From: Rhizophagus clarus
Taxonomy: Eukaryota; Glomeromycota; Glomeromycetes; Glomerales; Glomeraceae
Direction: 5' to 3'
DNA length: 64,000 bases
NCBI GenBank assembly: GCA_015698045.1
Contig: BLAL01000196.1
Span: 372,001 to 436,000 of the forward strand
Below, one piece after another: positions 13,433 through 24,417 of this stretch (the first letter of the stretch is position 1; each line of letters opens with the position of its first letter). The position numbers were made by a program, and so were the translations under genes. A model generated the notes under the pieces. It was not told the origin of the DNA and ran no database searches. It worked only from the letters and a program-made list of their open reading frames with translations.

Positions 13433-13595
13433 ATATGGGGTCTTTGCAATAGAAAGGTATGAAACTCAAAAAAAATTTTAAATTTATTTTATATGCTAAT
13501 TATGTTTTTTATACTAAAATAAGTGTAAATTTAATATTAATTAAATTTTTATTTTTTTTTGAGTTTCGTACCTTTCTATTGCAAAGACCCCATAT
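13433..13595 (+). mobile_element. MITE, full copy (163 bp; TIR atatggggtctttgcaatag)
   Basis: Near-perfect terminal inverted repeats of about 40 bp (atatggggtctttgcaatag at the left, mirrored at the right) enclose an AT-rich core. Flanking TA dinucleotides suit a Tc1/mariner-type target. Related copies lie at 1-76, 18061-18173 and 23214-23377. Confidence 0.9.
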
Positions 13596-14309
13596 GATGA
13601 GTTCACACAATGTTTTATAACTTTATTTTTTAGGTTTTTTGTCTTCTTTCAAGCAATAAACTCGCATATAATACTTAACAAACTGGAATAGCTGAGTGGA
13701 AAAAAGCTACTCAACGAGTACTTCACAAAGATTGACTCTCTAAAACCTTTAATACAACAAATCACACAAATTTCGCTTAATGATGAGCTTTTGATGCTAC
13801 TTTTCTGTCACCTTAATATGGCTTTTGCTGACGCTAGGTCTTTGTACTTCAAAAAGCAAGAGTCCCTAATATTAGGATGTGTAAATAATATGTCAAATAC
13901 CTTGGATTTGGCTATTTCACAGAAGATAGATATGGATATTTCATCACCTAACTCGTACCAATCAACATCATTGCAACCTTATATAATGGCTGATCATAGT
14001 CAAATTGACATTATGTCTAAAGGCAAAGACAAAAAGAAGAAATATAAGAAAAATACAATTACTCATGATGATATTAACAAAGACTTTAGATCTTCTGTAA
14101 ACTTCGAGATAGAGTTTACATAAAGAGTTTCTTTTCAGCCATCTTTTCCGTCTGTTAATGACATAATCAAAAATATAGAAGAGTCTTCAGCACTGTAGTT
14201 AAACAGTTATACTAGCAAAAAAAAATATACTAAAGTGTAAAATGTTGAGATTACGCAAGTTATTATAGAATATTAGGCTCTTTAAGGCCCCTAAATGTAA
14301 TGTTTAGAA

Positions 14310-14761
14310 TAGTGTTATGATCCGGATGAATCTGTGATCTGTTTTGTTCAATCTGGATTAATTTAGTTGATCTGAATAGCCGTCACAGATTCCCAGATTC
14401 ATCCAGAAATTTGCAGATTTCATCCAGATCATCTATTAAATTTGTAATTCAGGCCAATTTTGTAATTCCAGCCCAAATTATAATATCACGTGATTACAGA
14501 TAAATATTTAATCACCGCGTAAAAAATTTTTTGCCTAGTTAAACACAGTAATACAAAAGTTTTTGTATTACACAAACTTATAAATTTGGTCAGCATTATA
14601 AGTCTGACCAGAATTATGATTTAACAGATCATCTGAACCCATTCGCTTTTTTATCTAGATTCATCTGTCATCTGACTGAATTCTAACAGATGATCTGAAA
14701 CGCTTCAGATCAGATTAATCTGCCGGATTGATGGATTGACACAGTCTGGATCATAACACTA
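14310..14761. mobile_element. hAT-type MITE (452 bp), TIR TAGTGTTATGATCC
   Basis: The left end TAGTGTTATGATCC is mirrored by GGATCATAACACTA at the right. The target duplication is gtttagaa at 14302-14309 and gtttaaaa at 15233-15240 (one G-to-A difference), displaced from the right end because another MITE sits in the terminal TA. The empty site is seen in LINE copy B at 16938-16946 and in copy C near 54180. The interior is rich in agatcatctg/cagatgat words and has no coding. Confidence 0.85.
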
Positions 14762-15230
14762 CAGTCAGTTCTCCATATAATCACCAAGTTGGTTACACCC
14801 TTAACTGGTGATTGTATAGAGGTGTGATTGTATATATAATATATAATTTTTTTTATTAGAAATCAGAAATAAAAATTATTTTTAATTTTGGCCTGAATTA
14901 TAAATTATAAAATTATAAATCATATGAATTGCATATTTTGAATGATAGCCATAAACAATTTTAAAAATTTCTTATAATCTACATTCTAAAAAAGGAAATT
15001 TATTTATAATTTTGGCTGAAATTTTGATTTGATTAAAATTATAGTAACTATAAAGAGGTTTAATTACTAGTAAAAATAATATGTATGTTATGGATCATGT
15101 AGTGATAGTGATTATAACCGAATTATGATTATAAAGAGGTAAATTAACTAAGTAAAAGTCAGTTTCATAAAATTGGGTTCTTATGTAGAGGTGTGACTAT
15201 ATAAGGTGTGATTGTATGGAGGTCTGACTG
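14762..15230. mobile_element. Tc1/mariner (pogo-like) MITE inside the terminal TA of the hAT MITE
   Basis: Ends are CAGTCAGTTCTCCATATAAT at the left and, mirrored, CAGTCAGACCTCCATACAAT at the right. A TA target duplication lies at 14760-14761 and 15231-15232. The first TA is also the last dinucleotide of the hAT MITE, so this element landed exactly at that element's edge. AT-rich and non-coding. Confidence 0.88.
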
Positions 15231-15654
15231 TAGTTTAAAACCTCATCATGATAATTGATGTGATATCTACTATGTTTACTAGTATCAAAATGGCCAAAGT
15301 ATACATGGTTACACTTATATTACTTAGAAAAATTATTCTTAAAGTATACAAAACAGTTATCTTAATGTGATATCTTCATATTTAGAGGCCTTAGCTTCCC
15401 CTAGGTATTAGTTTGTTCAAGATATCTTAATTTATGATGTTCCTGCAAAGCGGAATAACTACAAACCACTATCTCATCTATTCACACTAAAGATGTTACC
15501 TGTAACTGTAATTATAAGACACAGTATTGTAAGTAATAGGTTGCAACCTAGCTTCTTTAGAGTGCAAAAATTGTAATGCTGTAATTGTGCTGTAATGTTG
15601 TAATTATGCCGTAATTATGATTGGCTTATTTTATATGAGATCATTAATAAAATC

Positions 15655-16555
15655 GCAGCTTTTTTTATTAATAAAATTACGGATTTTTTTATTAATAAAA
15701 TTACGGATTTTTTTATTAATAAAATTACGGATTTTTTTATTAATAAAATTACGGATTTTTTTATTAATAAAATTACGGATTTTTTTATTAATAAAATTAC
15801 GGATTTTTTTATTAATAAAATTACGGATTTTTTTATTAATAAAATTACGGATTTTTTTATTAATAAAATTACGGATTTTTTTATTAATAAAATTACAGAT
15901 TTTTTTATTAATAAAATTACGGATTTTTTTATTAATAAAATTACGGATTTTTTTTTATTAACAAAATTGCGGCTCTTTTTTTATTAACAAATTATTTTAT
16001 TAACAAAATCATTGCTTTTTTTATTAATAAAATCGCAGTTTTTTTATTAACAAAATTACGGCTTTTTTTATTAACAAAAATCGCGACTTTATTTTATTAA
16101 TAAAATCACGGCTTTTTTCATTAATAAAATTGCAGCTTATTTTTTATTAATAAAATCATAGCTTATTTTTTATTAATAAAATCATGGCTTTATTTTCATT
16201 AATAAAATTGCGGCTTTGTTTTCATTAATAAAATCACAGCTTATTTTTTATTAATAAAATCACAGCTTATTTTTTATTAATAAAATCACAGCTTATTTTT
16301 TATTAATAAAATCACAGCTTATTTTTTATTAATAAAATCGTGGCTTTATTTTCATTAATAAAATCGCGGCTTTGTTTTCATTAATAAAATCACGGCTTAT
16401 TTTTTATTAATAAAATCGCATCTTATTTTTTATTAATAAAATCACAGCTTTTTTTATTAATAAATTGCGGCTTTTTTTATTAATAAAATTATTTATTTAT
16501 AAAATCGCAGCTTTCTTTATTAATAAAATTGCAGCTTTTTTTATTAATATATATT
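15655..16555. repeat. Minisatellite: 24-bp unit (about 12 near-identical copies), then 26-27-bp variants
   Basis: Units of acggatttttttattaataaaatt repeat almost perfectly to about 15960, then diverge into ttattaataaaatcacagct-type units up to 16555. Because 24 is a multiple of three, a spurious frame of repeated FLLIKLRI appears. The array sits inside an element with gtaattatgccgtaatt-like flanks (15570-15620 and 16740-16890). Confidence 0.92.
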
Positions 16556-16904
16556 TAAAAAATGTTAATTAACCATTTTATTATTACTAATACGAATTAA
16601 AAAAACATTAAACATTTTTAACATTTTTTTTTTATTAATACGAATTAAAAAATATTATCATACTAATACTATATACAGTATATACCAAAACTATGCCACA
16701 GCACTATGTAGGGAGTTTTAACTTTTGGCATTAGGCCAAATGACTTTTAACAGGCAACCTTAGGCGGCATTAAGGCATTACAGCCTAATTACGACATTAT
16801 GGCCTAATTATGGCATTACGACCTAATTACAGTATTATGAAAAGTGTTATAACTGTAATGCTATATGTTGTAATATTACGGTATTATCTAATCAATTATG
16901 GCTA

Positions 16905-18440
16905 ACATCTTTAATTTACACGGCCTTTGAATGTGATGATTAGAACCTCATCGTGATAATTGATGTGATATCTACTAGTATCAAAATGGCCAAAATGTAC
17001 ATGGTTATACTTATGTTACTTAGAGAAATTATTCTCAAAGTGTATGAAATAGTTATCTTAATGTGATATCTTCGTATTCAGGGGTTTTTTATCCACTTGA
17101 AAAAATATAATATCAATATTAGTCAAGCATCAGCGCAAATATAAGACAGTATGATGTAAGCTAGTTATTTTAGAATTTTTTCAAGGATATAAAGCACAGT
17201 AGATAGCTTCTCTTACAGGTATACCCATCAGATATTCCTGATGACCTGAAATTTTACTGAATGTAAAGAAAGAGAATGATTCTAAGCTGTTATTTATGAC
17301 CTGCCTGCTACTATGAATATGGCTTCACTTACAGCACCTCAATACCTAAATTTTTCAGTAAACTGAACATTAAGATGTTCAAAGAAATCAAATTCCCTAA
17401 TGGATTGCATAATGTTATTGGCTACTTCAAAATCTGAAAACACTTGCAAAAGTAACATGACTCTCTGGTATAGTAAGAATATTTCATGGTGCAAACATAC
17501 TGTAATTCACATAAAATCCAAGAAGATCAGTCACATCTCTTTCCATTTGGCTAAGCAAAAGAATCAAGAAGATTATGATAATAACCATTCTTTTAACAAA
17601 TCTTCCAAGTCTACTCTAGTAATCAAATCGAATAAGATTCATTTAAGAAATTCTAGAATGATAGATTCATGTATCTATTAATAAAAAAATGACAAATATT
17701 CAAAGACGCCAAAAAAATGTCAAAACGGCATGGCTCCAAATTCAAGATCTCTAAATATGAGATTTATGCAGAAGTTAAGATAATTAAGAAGATTCTGGAT
17801 AAATTAACTAGTAATCTGAAATTGAAATGAAGAAATTCGTAAAATGTTTACTTAGCATAGATAGATTACTTCTTTTCATAAAAATTTTCCTTTTTTCTTT
17901 CTTTTTCCTTATATTCTTTTATTATTTTATTAATATTTTAGTAGGTGGATATACGAACTGACCTTTGGTTAGGAATATTATATATAGAATAGAAGAGATT
18001 ATAACCTAATCCTATCTTATCTAATAAATACAAGTGTAATTTTAACACCTTAAATAAAACATGGGATCTTTATAATAGAAAAGTACAAAACTTAAAAAAA
18101 ATATAATTAGTGTATAAAATAAATTTAAAATTTTTTTTGAGTTTTATATCTTTCTATTGCAAAAACCCTATATATTATAAATATAATAATATATTATTAA
18201 TAATAAATATGTTAACAGATGGATGAACTGGTCTAGATTGAAAGTATTACATATAATATAGAAGTGATTATTATTTAATCTTATCTAAACTAATAAATGT
18301 AGATATAATTTTAGTGAATGATTAGACCAGTTTACAACTGGAAGTACTCATAGATAGTTAGAAGTGATTATATTTGTAATCTTTTCTCAGTTAACTCAAT
18401 AAATGTTTGTACAGTTTTAACACCAAAAAAAAAAAAAAAA
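16905..18440 (+). mobile_element. LINE remnant (copy B) with repeated 3' region and poly-A tail
   Basis: It begins with the block shared with copies A and C (ggcctttgaatgtgatgatt then cctcatcgtgataattgatg). It continues with broken ORF1-like pieces (MFKEIKFPNG in 17373-17405; WYSKNISWCKHT in the frame 17400-17681). A region of two or three diverged repeats of about 110 bp containing taataaatg...ttttaacacc follows, ending in a run of 17-18 A at about 18424-18440. The poly-A end and repeated 3' UTR support a non-LTR retrotransposon. It is broken by stops and by the MITE at 18061. Confidence 0.6.
18061..18173 (+). mobile_element. Short, diverged MITE copy (same family as 13433)
   Basis: Ends atgggatctttataatag and ctattgcaaaaaccctatat match the family with several mostly transition-type differences. 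The central third is missing (113 bp against 163 bp). Confidence 0.75.
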
Positions 18441-18566
18441 TGTAAATATAATTTTAACACTAAAAAATAATAATAAAACCTATATAATAATAAATACCTA
18501 TATTATAATTATAATACTATATTATAAATAATATTTGTATTATAATAACAATAAAAGTGCTATATA

Positions 18567-18692
18567 TAGTGGTCAGCATAAATTAAGTACCATTTTCAAA
18601 GTTAATTTACAATATAAATTTATTATGCTGATATTTATAATTTATATCATAAATTAACTTTGAAAATGGTGCTTAATTTATACTGTCTACTG
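18567..18692. mobile_element. Small MITE (126 bp) with TA target and 42-bp TIRs
   Basis: Left tagtggtcagcataaatt and mirrored right cagtagacagtataaatt continue as aagYaccattttcaaag in both arms, so nearly the whole element folds back. TA is duplicated at 18565-18566 and 18693-18694. Non-coding. Confidence 0.85.
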
Positions 18693-18694
18693 TA

Positions 18695-20120
18695 AATATT
18701 ATAATAATTACAATTTTATAACTTTCTAAAAATAATTATATATTACATTTTTAATTTTGAGTTTTTGTAAATTATAGATTTTTATAAAATTATTATATTT
18801 TTTTAAGCAAATTGTAAAGTAATAAATTAATTATACATAATTAAATATATTATAAATTAATAAATTATATTTTATTTATTATTTTAATATTCAGTAATCA
18901 TAAAATAATAAATTATAGCTTATTCAAATTCTTTTAATATGATAAGTTAAATAATGGTAATTATAAACCTTTAAGTATAATAAATGCCAAAATATTTAAT
19001 GTAAATAAAAAAATTTAATTTTTTAAATTATTTAATATTTATTGGAAGAGAGCTAGAAATGATTTTTGAGGTTTTGAGACCCTTCTCTATCATCACCTAA
19101 TTTAGAAAATTCAATATATATTATTAGTTACTAAAAATGGTAGATCGTCTTGACTTAATCCCCTTTTCCTTTAAAAAGTTACATCATTTTTGGCCTTCTT
19201 CTTATACTTAAGAATTCATAATTATCATACTATTATCACTATTTGACTTATATTATCAAAAGGATTTGATTTATTATTTTACAATTACTAATATTAAAAT
19301 AGCAAATAAATAGATTTTTTTAACTAATATTTATTTATAATATTATAAAATTATAATTTAAATTTTAGTAAATTAAATTAATTTTTAATTTTAAAAAAGT
19401 AAAAAATACTTAAATTTGCGAAAATTATTATAAGTTCCATATATAATATTTAGAATTCTTAAAAAATAATTAATATTGTAATTTTCAAATTAAAATAGTA
19501 TATTTTATTAATTAATTATATATACTATAATATAATAATTAATAAAATTAAGGGATAGATCATCACTTAATAAGAGAAAATAATTGGTAACGTATATAAA
19601 TGCTATTTAAATCCAAAATAATTTAGGATTATGGCAGTCCAAATAGTATTTAAATATACAAATCCAAATTAATTTACAAATTATATTGATAAATTTTGCA
19701 ATTTGTACATTTGAAATTTGGGAATTATAATAGTTAAAATATACAAATTAATTTAGGATTTACTTAAAATAATTTGGGTGGTATTTATAGTAATATATAA
19801 TTAATTTTATAGGCTTTATATTAATAAAAAAACTGTTTTTTAGAATACTGTGTTCTTTATTATAAATTTTTTTCTATAGACATATAAAATAGTTCTTTTG
19901 GCTAAAGGAAATATTTATAAAACCTGTATTATAATATATATACATAAAAATTATATTATTTTAATAAACTAACACTTTTTATATAATTTTTTTTTTTTAT
20001 TCTTTTGTTAGAAATGAATACAATGGTTTCAGGATTCGTATTGCCACATTATATAACCTTTATGATAAGATAGCTAATAACTAAAAAATCATCAATATGC
20101 TATCTCTCAGCAGGGTCTAG
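18695..20120. other. Very AT-rich region without recognisable features
   Basis: Long A/T runs, stop-dense in all frames. No gene, RNA or paired repeat could be supported. Confidence 0.45.
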
Positions 20121-20788
20121 GTTACATTACCGACAATTATTTTACCGATAATCAAATTACCAACAGTTATTTTACCAACAATCACTTGACCGACAGGTAC
20201 ATTTTACCGATAGGTACATATTATCAATAATCATTTTACCGATAATCATTTTACTGACAATTATTTTACAATATTTTACAAACAATTCTTTTACTTAAAA
20301 TTTTCCATTATATTTATTATTATAATAAAATGCATTTTAAATATAAATAATTTTATAAAATTTTATTCATTTTTACAAAAATATAAAAATTTTTTTCATG
20401 ATTACTGCGTCTTATTAGGATTCAATCAGGATTTGATACAGGAAAATAGGAAACAATATATAGATTATTTGATTTTTTCTATAATATCTTTTTTAACTAT
20501 TTTCGTTTAAAATATTACATCATTAATAAACAAATGTTTGAAAATTGCATAATTTATGTACATTGTATAACCAATATGAAAATGTTATGAAAGTTATATT
20601 TAAAAGGAAATTTTGCAAATTGCTTTCCAATAAAATTACAATCCCAATGTACATATAATAGGAAATTTTATTATATAATACACATATAGTACGATATTTT
20701 CAACAAAGAAATAATGTAAATAAAAAACTATTTTATCATATAAAAATAAATTTCAATTTTTATCTCTTTTCTACTGCAGTTTTTCTAA

Positions 20789-22158
20789 ATGAACAACTTA
20801 ATTTGTGAAACTATTTCTTCCACTCGTAATAAAGATAAAATTAATATTCATGGGTATATTATGCTTAAAGACAAAAATAGAAAAAATTTATACTACTGGC
20901 GTTGTGAAAAATATAAAACATTAAGTTGTTATGGGTGTGCAACAACTTTATTAATTGAAGATCAGCATTATCTTAAAAAGGCTTTAGATCACAATCATGC
21001 TGCAGAAGCTAGTAGAGCAGGTGTTTTAAAAACTATTAACATTTTAAAAGAACAAGCTCAACAAACTAATAACCAACCAGTTTAAGTTATTCAAGAAATA
21101 GTAGCCAATAGTTCACAAGAAATATATCTATATCTTCCATCTCATGATGCACTTAGACAATCTATCAAAAGGATTTGTCACATTAATATTCCTACAGAAC
21201 CACAATCTTTGGAAAGTTTTAATATTTCTGAAAATATGAAAAAGACTTTAGATGGATCAAACTTTTTAATTAGAGATTCAACTATAGGTTATGATAGAAT
21301 ATTAATCTTTATTACAGTAGAAAACCTTAAACAATTAGAAATCTCTTCATTTTGGATTATGGATGGGACATTTAAGACAGTCCCAATTATATTCAATCAG
21401 TTATACACTATTCATGGATGTGTTGAAAATGAAAATTCATGTATTATGCCTCTTATATATACATTGATGTCTAGCAAATCTGAGGAATGTTATAGGCGAA
21501 TGTTTCAGAATTTAATTGAGTATAGTGAAGAACAAAATATTGATTTACAGCCACAATTTATTTTGACAGATTTCGAAAAGGCTATTATTAATGCCACCCA
21601 AGCAGAATTTCAAAATATGCAAAATAAAGGATGTCATTTTCATTTGGTTCAAAATGTATATCGCAAAGTACAGCATTCTGGCCTTGCTACCCATTATGGA
21701 ACTAATGAAGAATTTAGTCTTTTAATTCAGCATATACCTGCATTAGCTTTTTACCTTCTAATGAAATCTCCTCTGCATTCAACAAATTTAAAAAAAACAT
21801 GCCAGTGGAAGCTAATGAGATAATGGATTGGTTTGAAAACTATTATGTTCATGGAATTGTACAACGTAGATTAAGAAGGAGTGGAAATATAGTTAGACAT
21901 CTACCATTATTTCCACCTTCATTATGGTCAGTAACTGATAATATTGAACATGCATTTCCTAGAACCCAAAATCCTGTAGAAGCATGGCATAGAAGGTGGA
22001 AAATATTGGTAGGTAACTCATATATAGGCGTGTTTAAAATTATAAAAGAAATCCAAAAAGAGCAAAATCAAATTAAAATGAATATAGAATCAATTTTAAG
22101 AAGTATACCAAGACCTTTACAAAAAAAAAAGGATCGTGAATGTGAAATCAGAATTTAA
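20789..22158 (+). pseudogene. FLYWCH/MULE transposase, broken by a stop and a frameshift
   Basis: The N-terminal part has a FLYWCH-type zinc finger (YYWRCEKYKTLSCYGCATT ... DHNHAAEA, about residues 31-72). A TAA at 21083-21085 interrupts the frame, which continues in register into a MULE transposase core: FWIMDGTFKT (first D), FILTDFEKAI (second D) and GCHFHLVQNV downstream. Near 21750-21760 the frame shifts, explicable by loss of one T in a T run. The C-terminal part (to 22158) has FPPSLWSV and NPVEAWHRRW, typical of MULE proteins in fungi and animals. Only these two lesions are seen, so it is a fairly young pseudogene. Transposition of the surrounding element would have been its role. Confidence 0.85.
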
Positions 22159-22401
22159 AATGTATATAATGACCAAAATAATAGGTCACTTATAGAATAT
22201 CTTCGAGGTATTGCACATAATATTTCACTTTAACAAGACTAAAATTGTTTGATCTTTTAAAAAATAGCCTTATTTTTTTATTTGTATTATGCTTAAAATA
22301 ATGTTATCAAACAAATTTTATTAAATAAAAGATTTAGATGGAAAACTAATTGAAAATTAATATTAATATTTGTTTTTTAATTTTGGTAATATTACAATAT
22401 A

Positions 22402-22782
22402 CCGTATTCTCCCGATTTTAAGCACCACCCGAATTTAAGCACCACCCCGACTTTTGACCAAAATACTTGAAAAACAAAAATAAGCACCACCTCAGATTTT
22501 AATTTTTCTTTATTAAATTTCATATTTTATTCAAAATAAACTTTATTTACAATTCATCATTTCAATTTCTCTTTCATCATGTATCATCGCAATTTCGCAA
22601 TTATATATATAGAACACGATAAAAAATTATTGGGATACACAAGTACAAAAATTCCGATGTGTAAAAATGTGAAAAAAAAAGAATTTTAAGTAAAAAAAAA
22701 TACTTCCGAATTTAGGCACCACCCCCAACTTTAGCCGGAATTTTCCTTCAAAAATGTGGTGCTTAAAATCGGAAGAATACGG
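22402..22782. mobile_element. pogo-like MITE (381 bp) nested in the MULE
   Basis: The left end ccgtattctcccgatttt continues aagcaccac; the right end mirrors it (gtggtgcttaaaatcgg, then aagaatacgg). TA duplications lie at 22400-22401 and 22783-22784. Subterminal copies of gaatttaagcaccaccccga and gaatttaggcaccaccccc occur. Non-coding. Confidence 0.9.
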
Positions 22783-23129
22783 TATTAATAAAATTCATAT
22801 ATCATTTATTAAATGTATAATAAATAGTAAAAAAAATAATATTTATCGGTAAAATGATTGTTGATAAAATGTACATGTCAGTAAAATGATTATTGATCAG
22901 ATGATTGTCGGTAAAATGTACCTGTCAGTAAGATAATTATCGGTCAAATAATTGTCAGTAATTTGATTGTTGGTAATTTGAACAGGTCCTCCTCGGCAAA
23001 GTACTCAAGATACAGCGATGTCTCCCTCATGGAACATTATGACCCTTTGTTAAAATATGCAACTGTACTGTATATACTAATTTACTGTAATGCAATCCTA
23101 TTTAAGAGGTAATAACATTTACATATCAT

Positions 23130-23440
23130 AGATTTATTGGGTATCTGATATATTTTAAAAAAATATCAGACAGATATTATACGTTTATTAGATAGTGCTA
23201 ATAAGTATCCTATATATGGGGTCTTTTGCAATAAAAAAGTACGAAACTCAAAAAAATTTTTAAATTTACTTTATATGCTAATTATATTTTTTATATTAAA
23301 ATAAGTGTAAATTTAATGTTAATTAAATTTTTATTTTTTTTTGAGTTTCGTACCTTTCTATTGCAAAGACTCCATATACCTGATATGTATCCTATTTGTA
23401 TTTGGAATATAAGCATAATTTCATAATTTTCACACATATT
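23130..23440. repeat. Remnant of a ctgatatgtatcc-type repeat, split by a MITE
   Basis: Words such as tatctgatatattt and acctgatatgtatcc on both sides of the MITE at 23214-23377 resemble those at about 38770-38960, downstream of the LINE. It is a dispersed repeat whose ends I cannot define. Confidence 0.4.
23214..23377 (+). mobile_element. MITE, full copy (164 bp; same family as 13433)
   Basis: Ends atatggggtcttttgcaata and ctattgcaaagactccatat flank the same AT-rich core as the copy at 13433-13595, with few differences. Confidence 0.9.
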
Positions 23441-23449
23441 GGATAGCTG

Positions 23450-23720
23450 AAAGTATAATATTTATGGAGGACCCTGAACATCTCTCATTTAGGTCAGATA
23501 TGATGTATAGTAAAATTTTCAATTTAGGATATCTTGGTCAATATTAATGCTATCAATATAAAATTTATACCATTAGATTCGTCTCATTATGACGAATCTA
23601 ATGATATAAATTTCATTAAAATCCACTCAGTAAATTTTTTAAATACAGGGGTATGTAGGATATGAAATTTTCAAAAATACCTCTGAAATACCCCTGACCT
23701 ATTCATATATAGTTCGAGTC
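23450..23720. repeat. Dispersed repeat, second copy at 61410-61620
   Basis: The sequence from tagtaaaattttcaatttag through ttcattaaaatccactcagt to cctctgaaatacccctgac recurs, diverged, at 61410-61620. Internally, ttagattcgtctcat and atgacgaatctaa form an inverted repeat. The related words ttagattYgtYtYatYgagac also occur in the tandem repeats at 58.85-59.26 kb. Confidence 0.6.
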
Positions 23721-23949
23721 CTATTTATAGGATATTAATAGTAGTAGATTTATAATTTAAATACAATTGTAATTTAAAAGTAATTTAATTCATTTAATTG
23801 TAATTACTGAAAGTTTTATTTATATTTTCAATCAATAATAAAAAAAATATTATACAAAAAATATTATAAAAAAAATTCACTACTCTTTACACAAATTATA
23901 ATTTATTTACAATTAATGTTTACTTGTTTGCTTGTTTTTATTTCATTAT

Positions 23950-24417
23950 ATCTATTTAATTTGAAAGAAAGTAAAATGTTATTAATAGAAATGTTAGTAT
24001 GAATATTAGTAAAAATGTTAGCAAAAGAAAAGGAATGTTAATAAAAAAATTTTTACATTTGAAAATGTTAGTATTAATGTTAGTATGAAAGTTAGTAGGA
24101 ACGACAATAAAAAAAATATAAAATATAAATATTAATGTTAATATTAATGTTAGTAGAAATGTTAGCAAAAGTAAGGAATAAAAAATGTTTAACAGTAGAA
24201 TATTGTTAGTAGAAATGTTAGTAGGAGGAAATACATTAGAAAAAAATATTAGTAAAAGTATTAATAGGATGGAAAAAGAAATTTCAACAAAAAATGTACC
24301 TTTGTATTTATTTTTTAGAAAAACTAATAAAGTAAAAAACTCAATAGTAGAACATTGTTAATAGGATGTTAGTGAGAAAAAATACATTGAAAAATATATT
24401 AATAAGAGTGTTAAGAA
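23950..24417. repeat. Array of gttagtagaaatgttag-type words
   Basis: Short degenerate repeats dominated by gttagtR / atgttag; on the minus strand they read ctaacat and tactaac. It flanks a 295-bp MITE and merges with the tandem copies at 24720-25130. Confidence 0.5.

Larger units (their letters stand above)
13640..15500 (+). mobile_element. LINE remnant (copy A, gag-like ORF1 region), interrupted by two MITEs
   Basis: The 13791-14123 frame (110 codons) and the preceding frame read as a LINE ORF1-like protein (NDELLMLLFCHLNMAFADAR). After the nested MITEs at 14310-15230 the same element resumes at 15241. The segment cctcatcatgataattgatg through cttaatgtgatatcttc recurs at 16946-17080 and in reverse complement near 54060-54180. 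The frame is broken throughout. Assignment to a gag/ORF1 is inferred from collinear copies and their position in LINE-like remnants. Confidence 0.6.
20121..22983 (+). mobile_element. MULE-type transposon with long repetitive inverted termini
   Basis: The left terminus (20121-20290) is built of short words ttaccgacaattattttacc, ttaccgataatc and gacaggtacatt; the same words in reverse complement form the right terminus (about 22845-22983). They bracket a FLYWCH-like plus MULE transposase gene (20789-22158) and a younger MITE (22402-22782). I found no clean 9-bp target duplication (agggtctag at the left, aggtcctcc at the right), so the exact ends are approximate. Confidence 0.75.

Noticed and set aside
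15617..15961. 114-codon frame with repeated FLLIKLRI
   Set aside because: Artefact of a 24-bp satellite whose unit is a multiple of three and lacks stops in that frame.
20112..22992. 9-bp target duplication for the MULE (agggtctag and aggtcctcc)
   Set aside because: Only a partial match; not convincing enough to fix the element ends.
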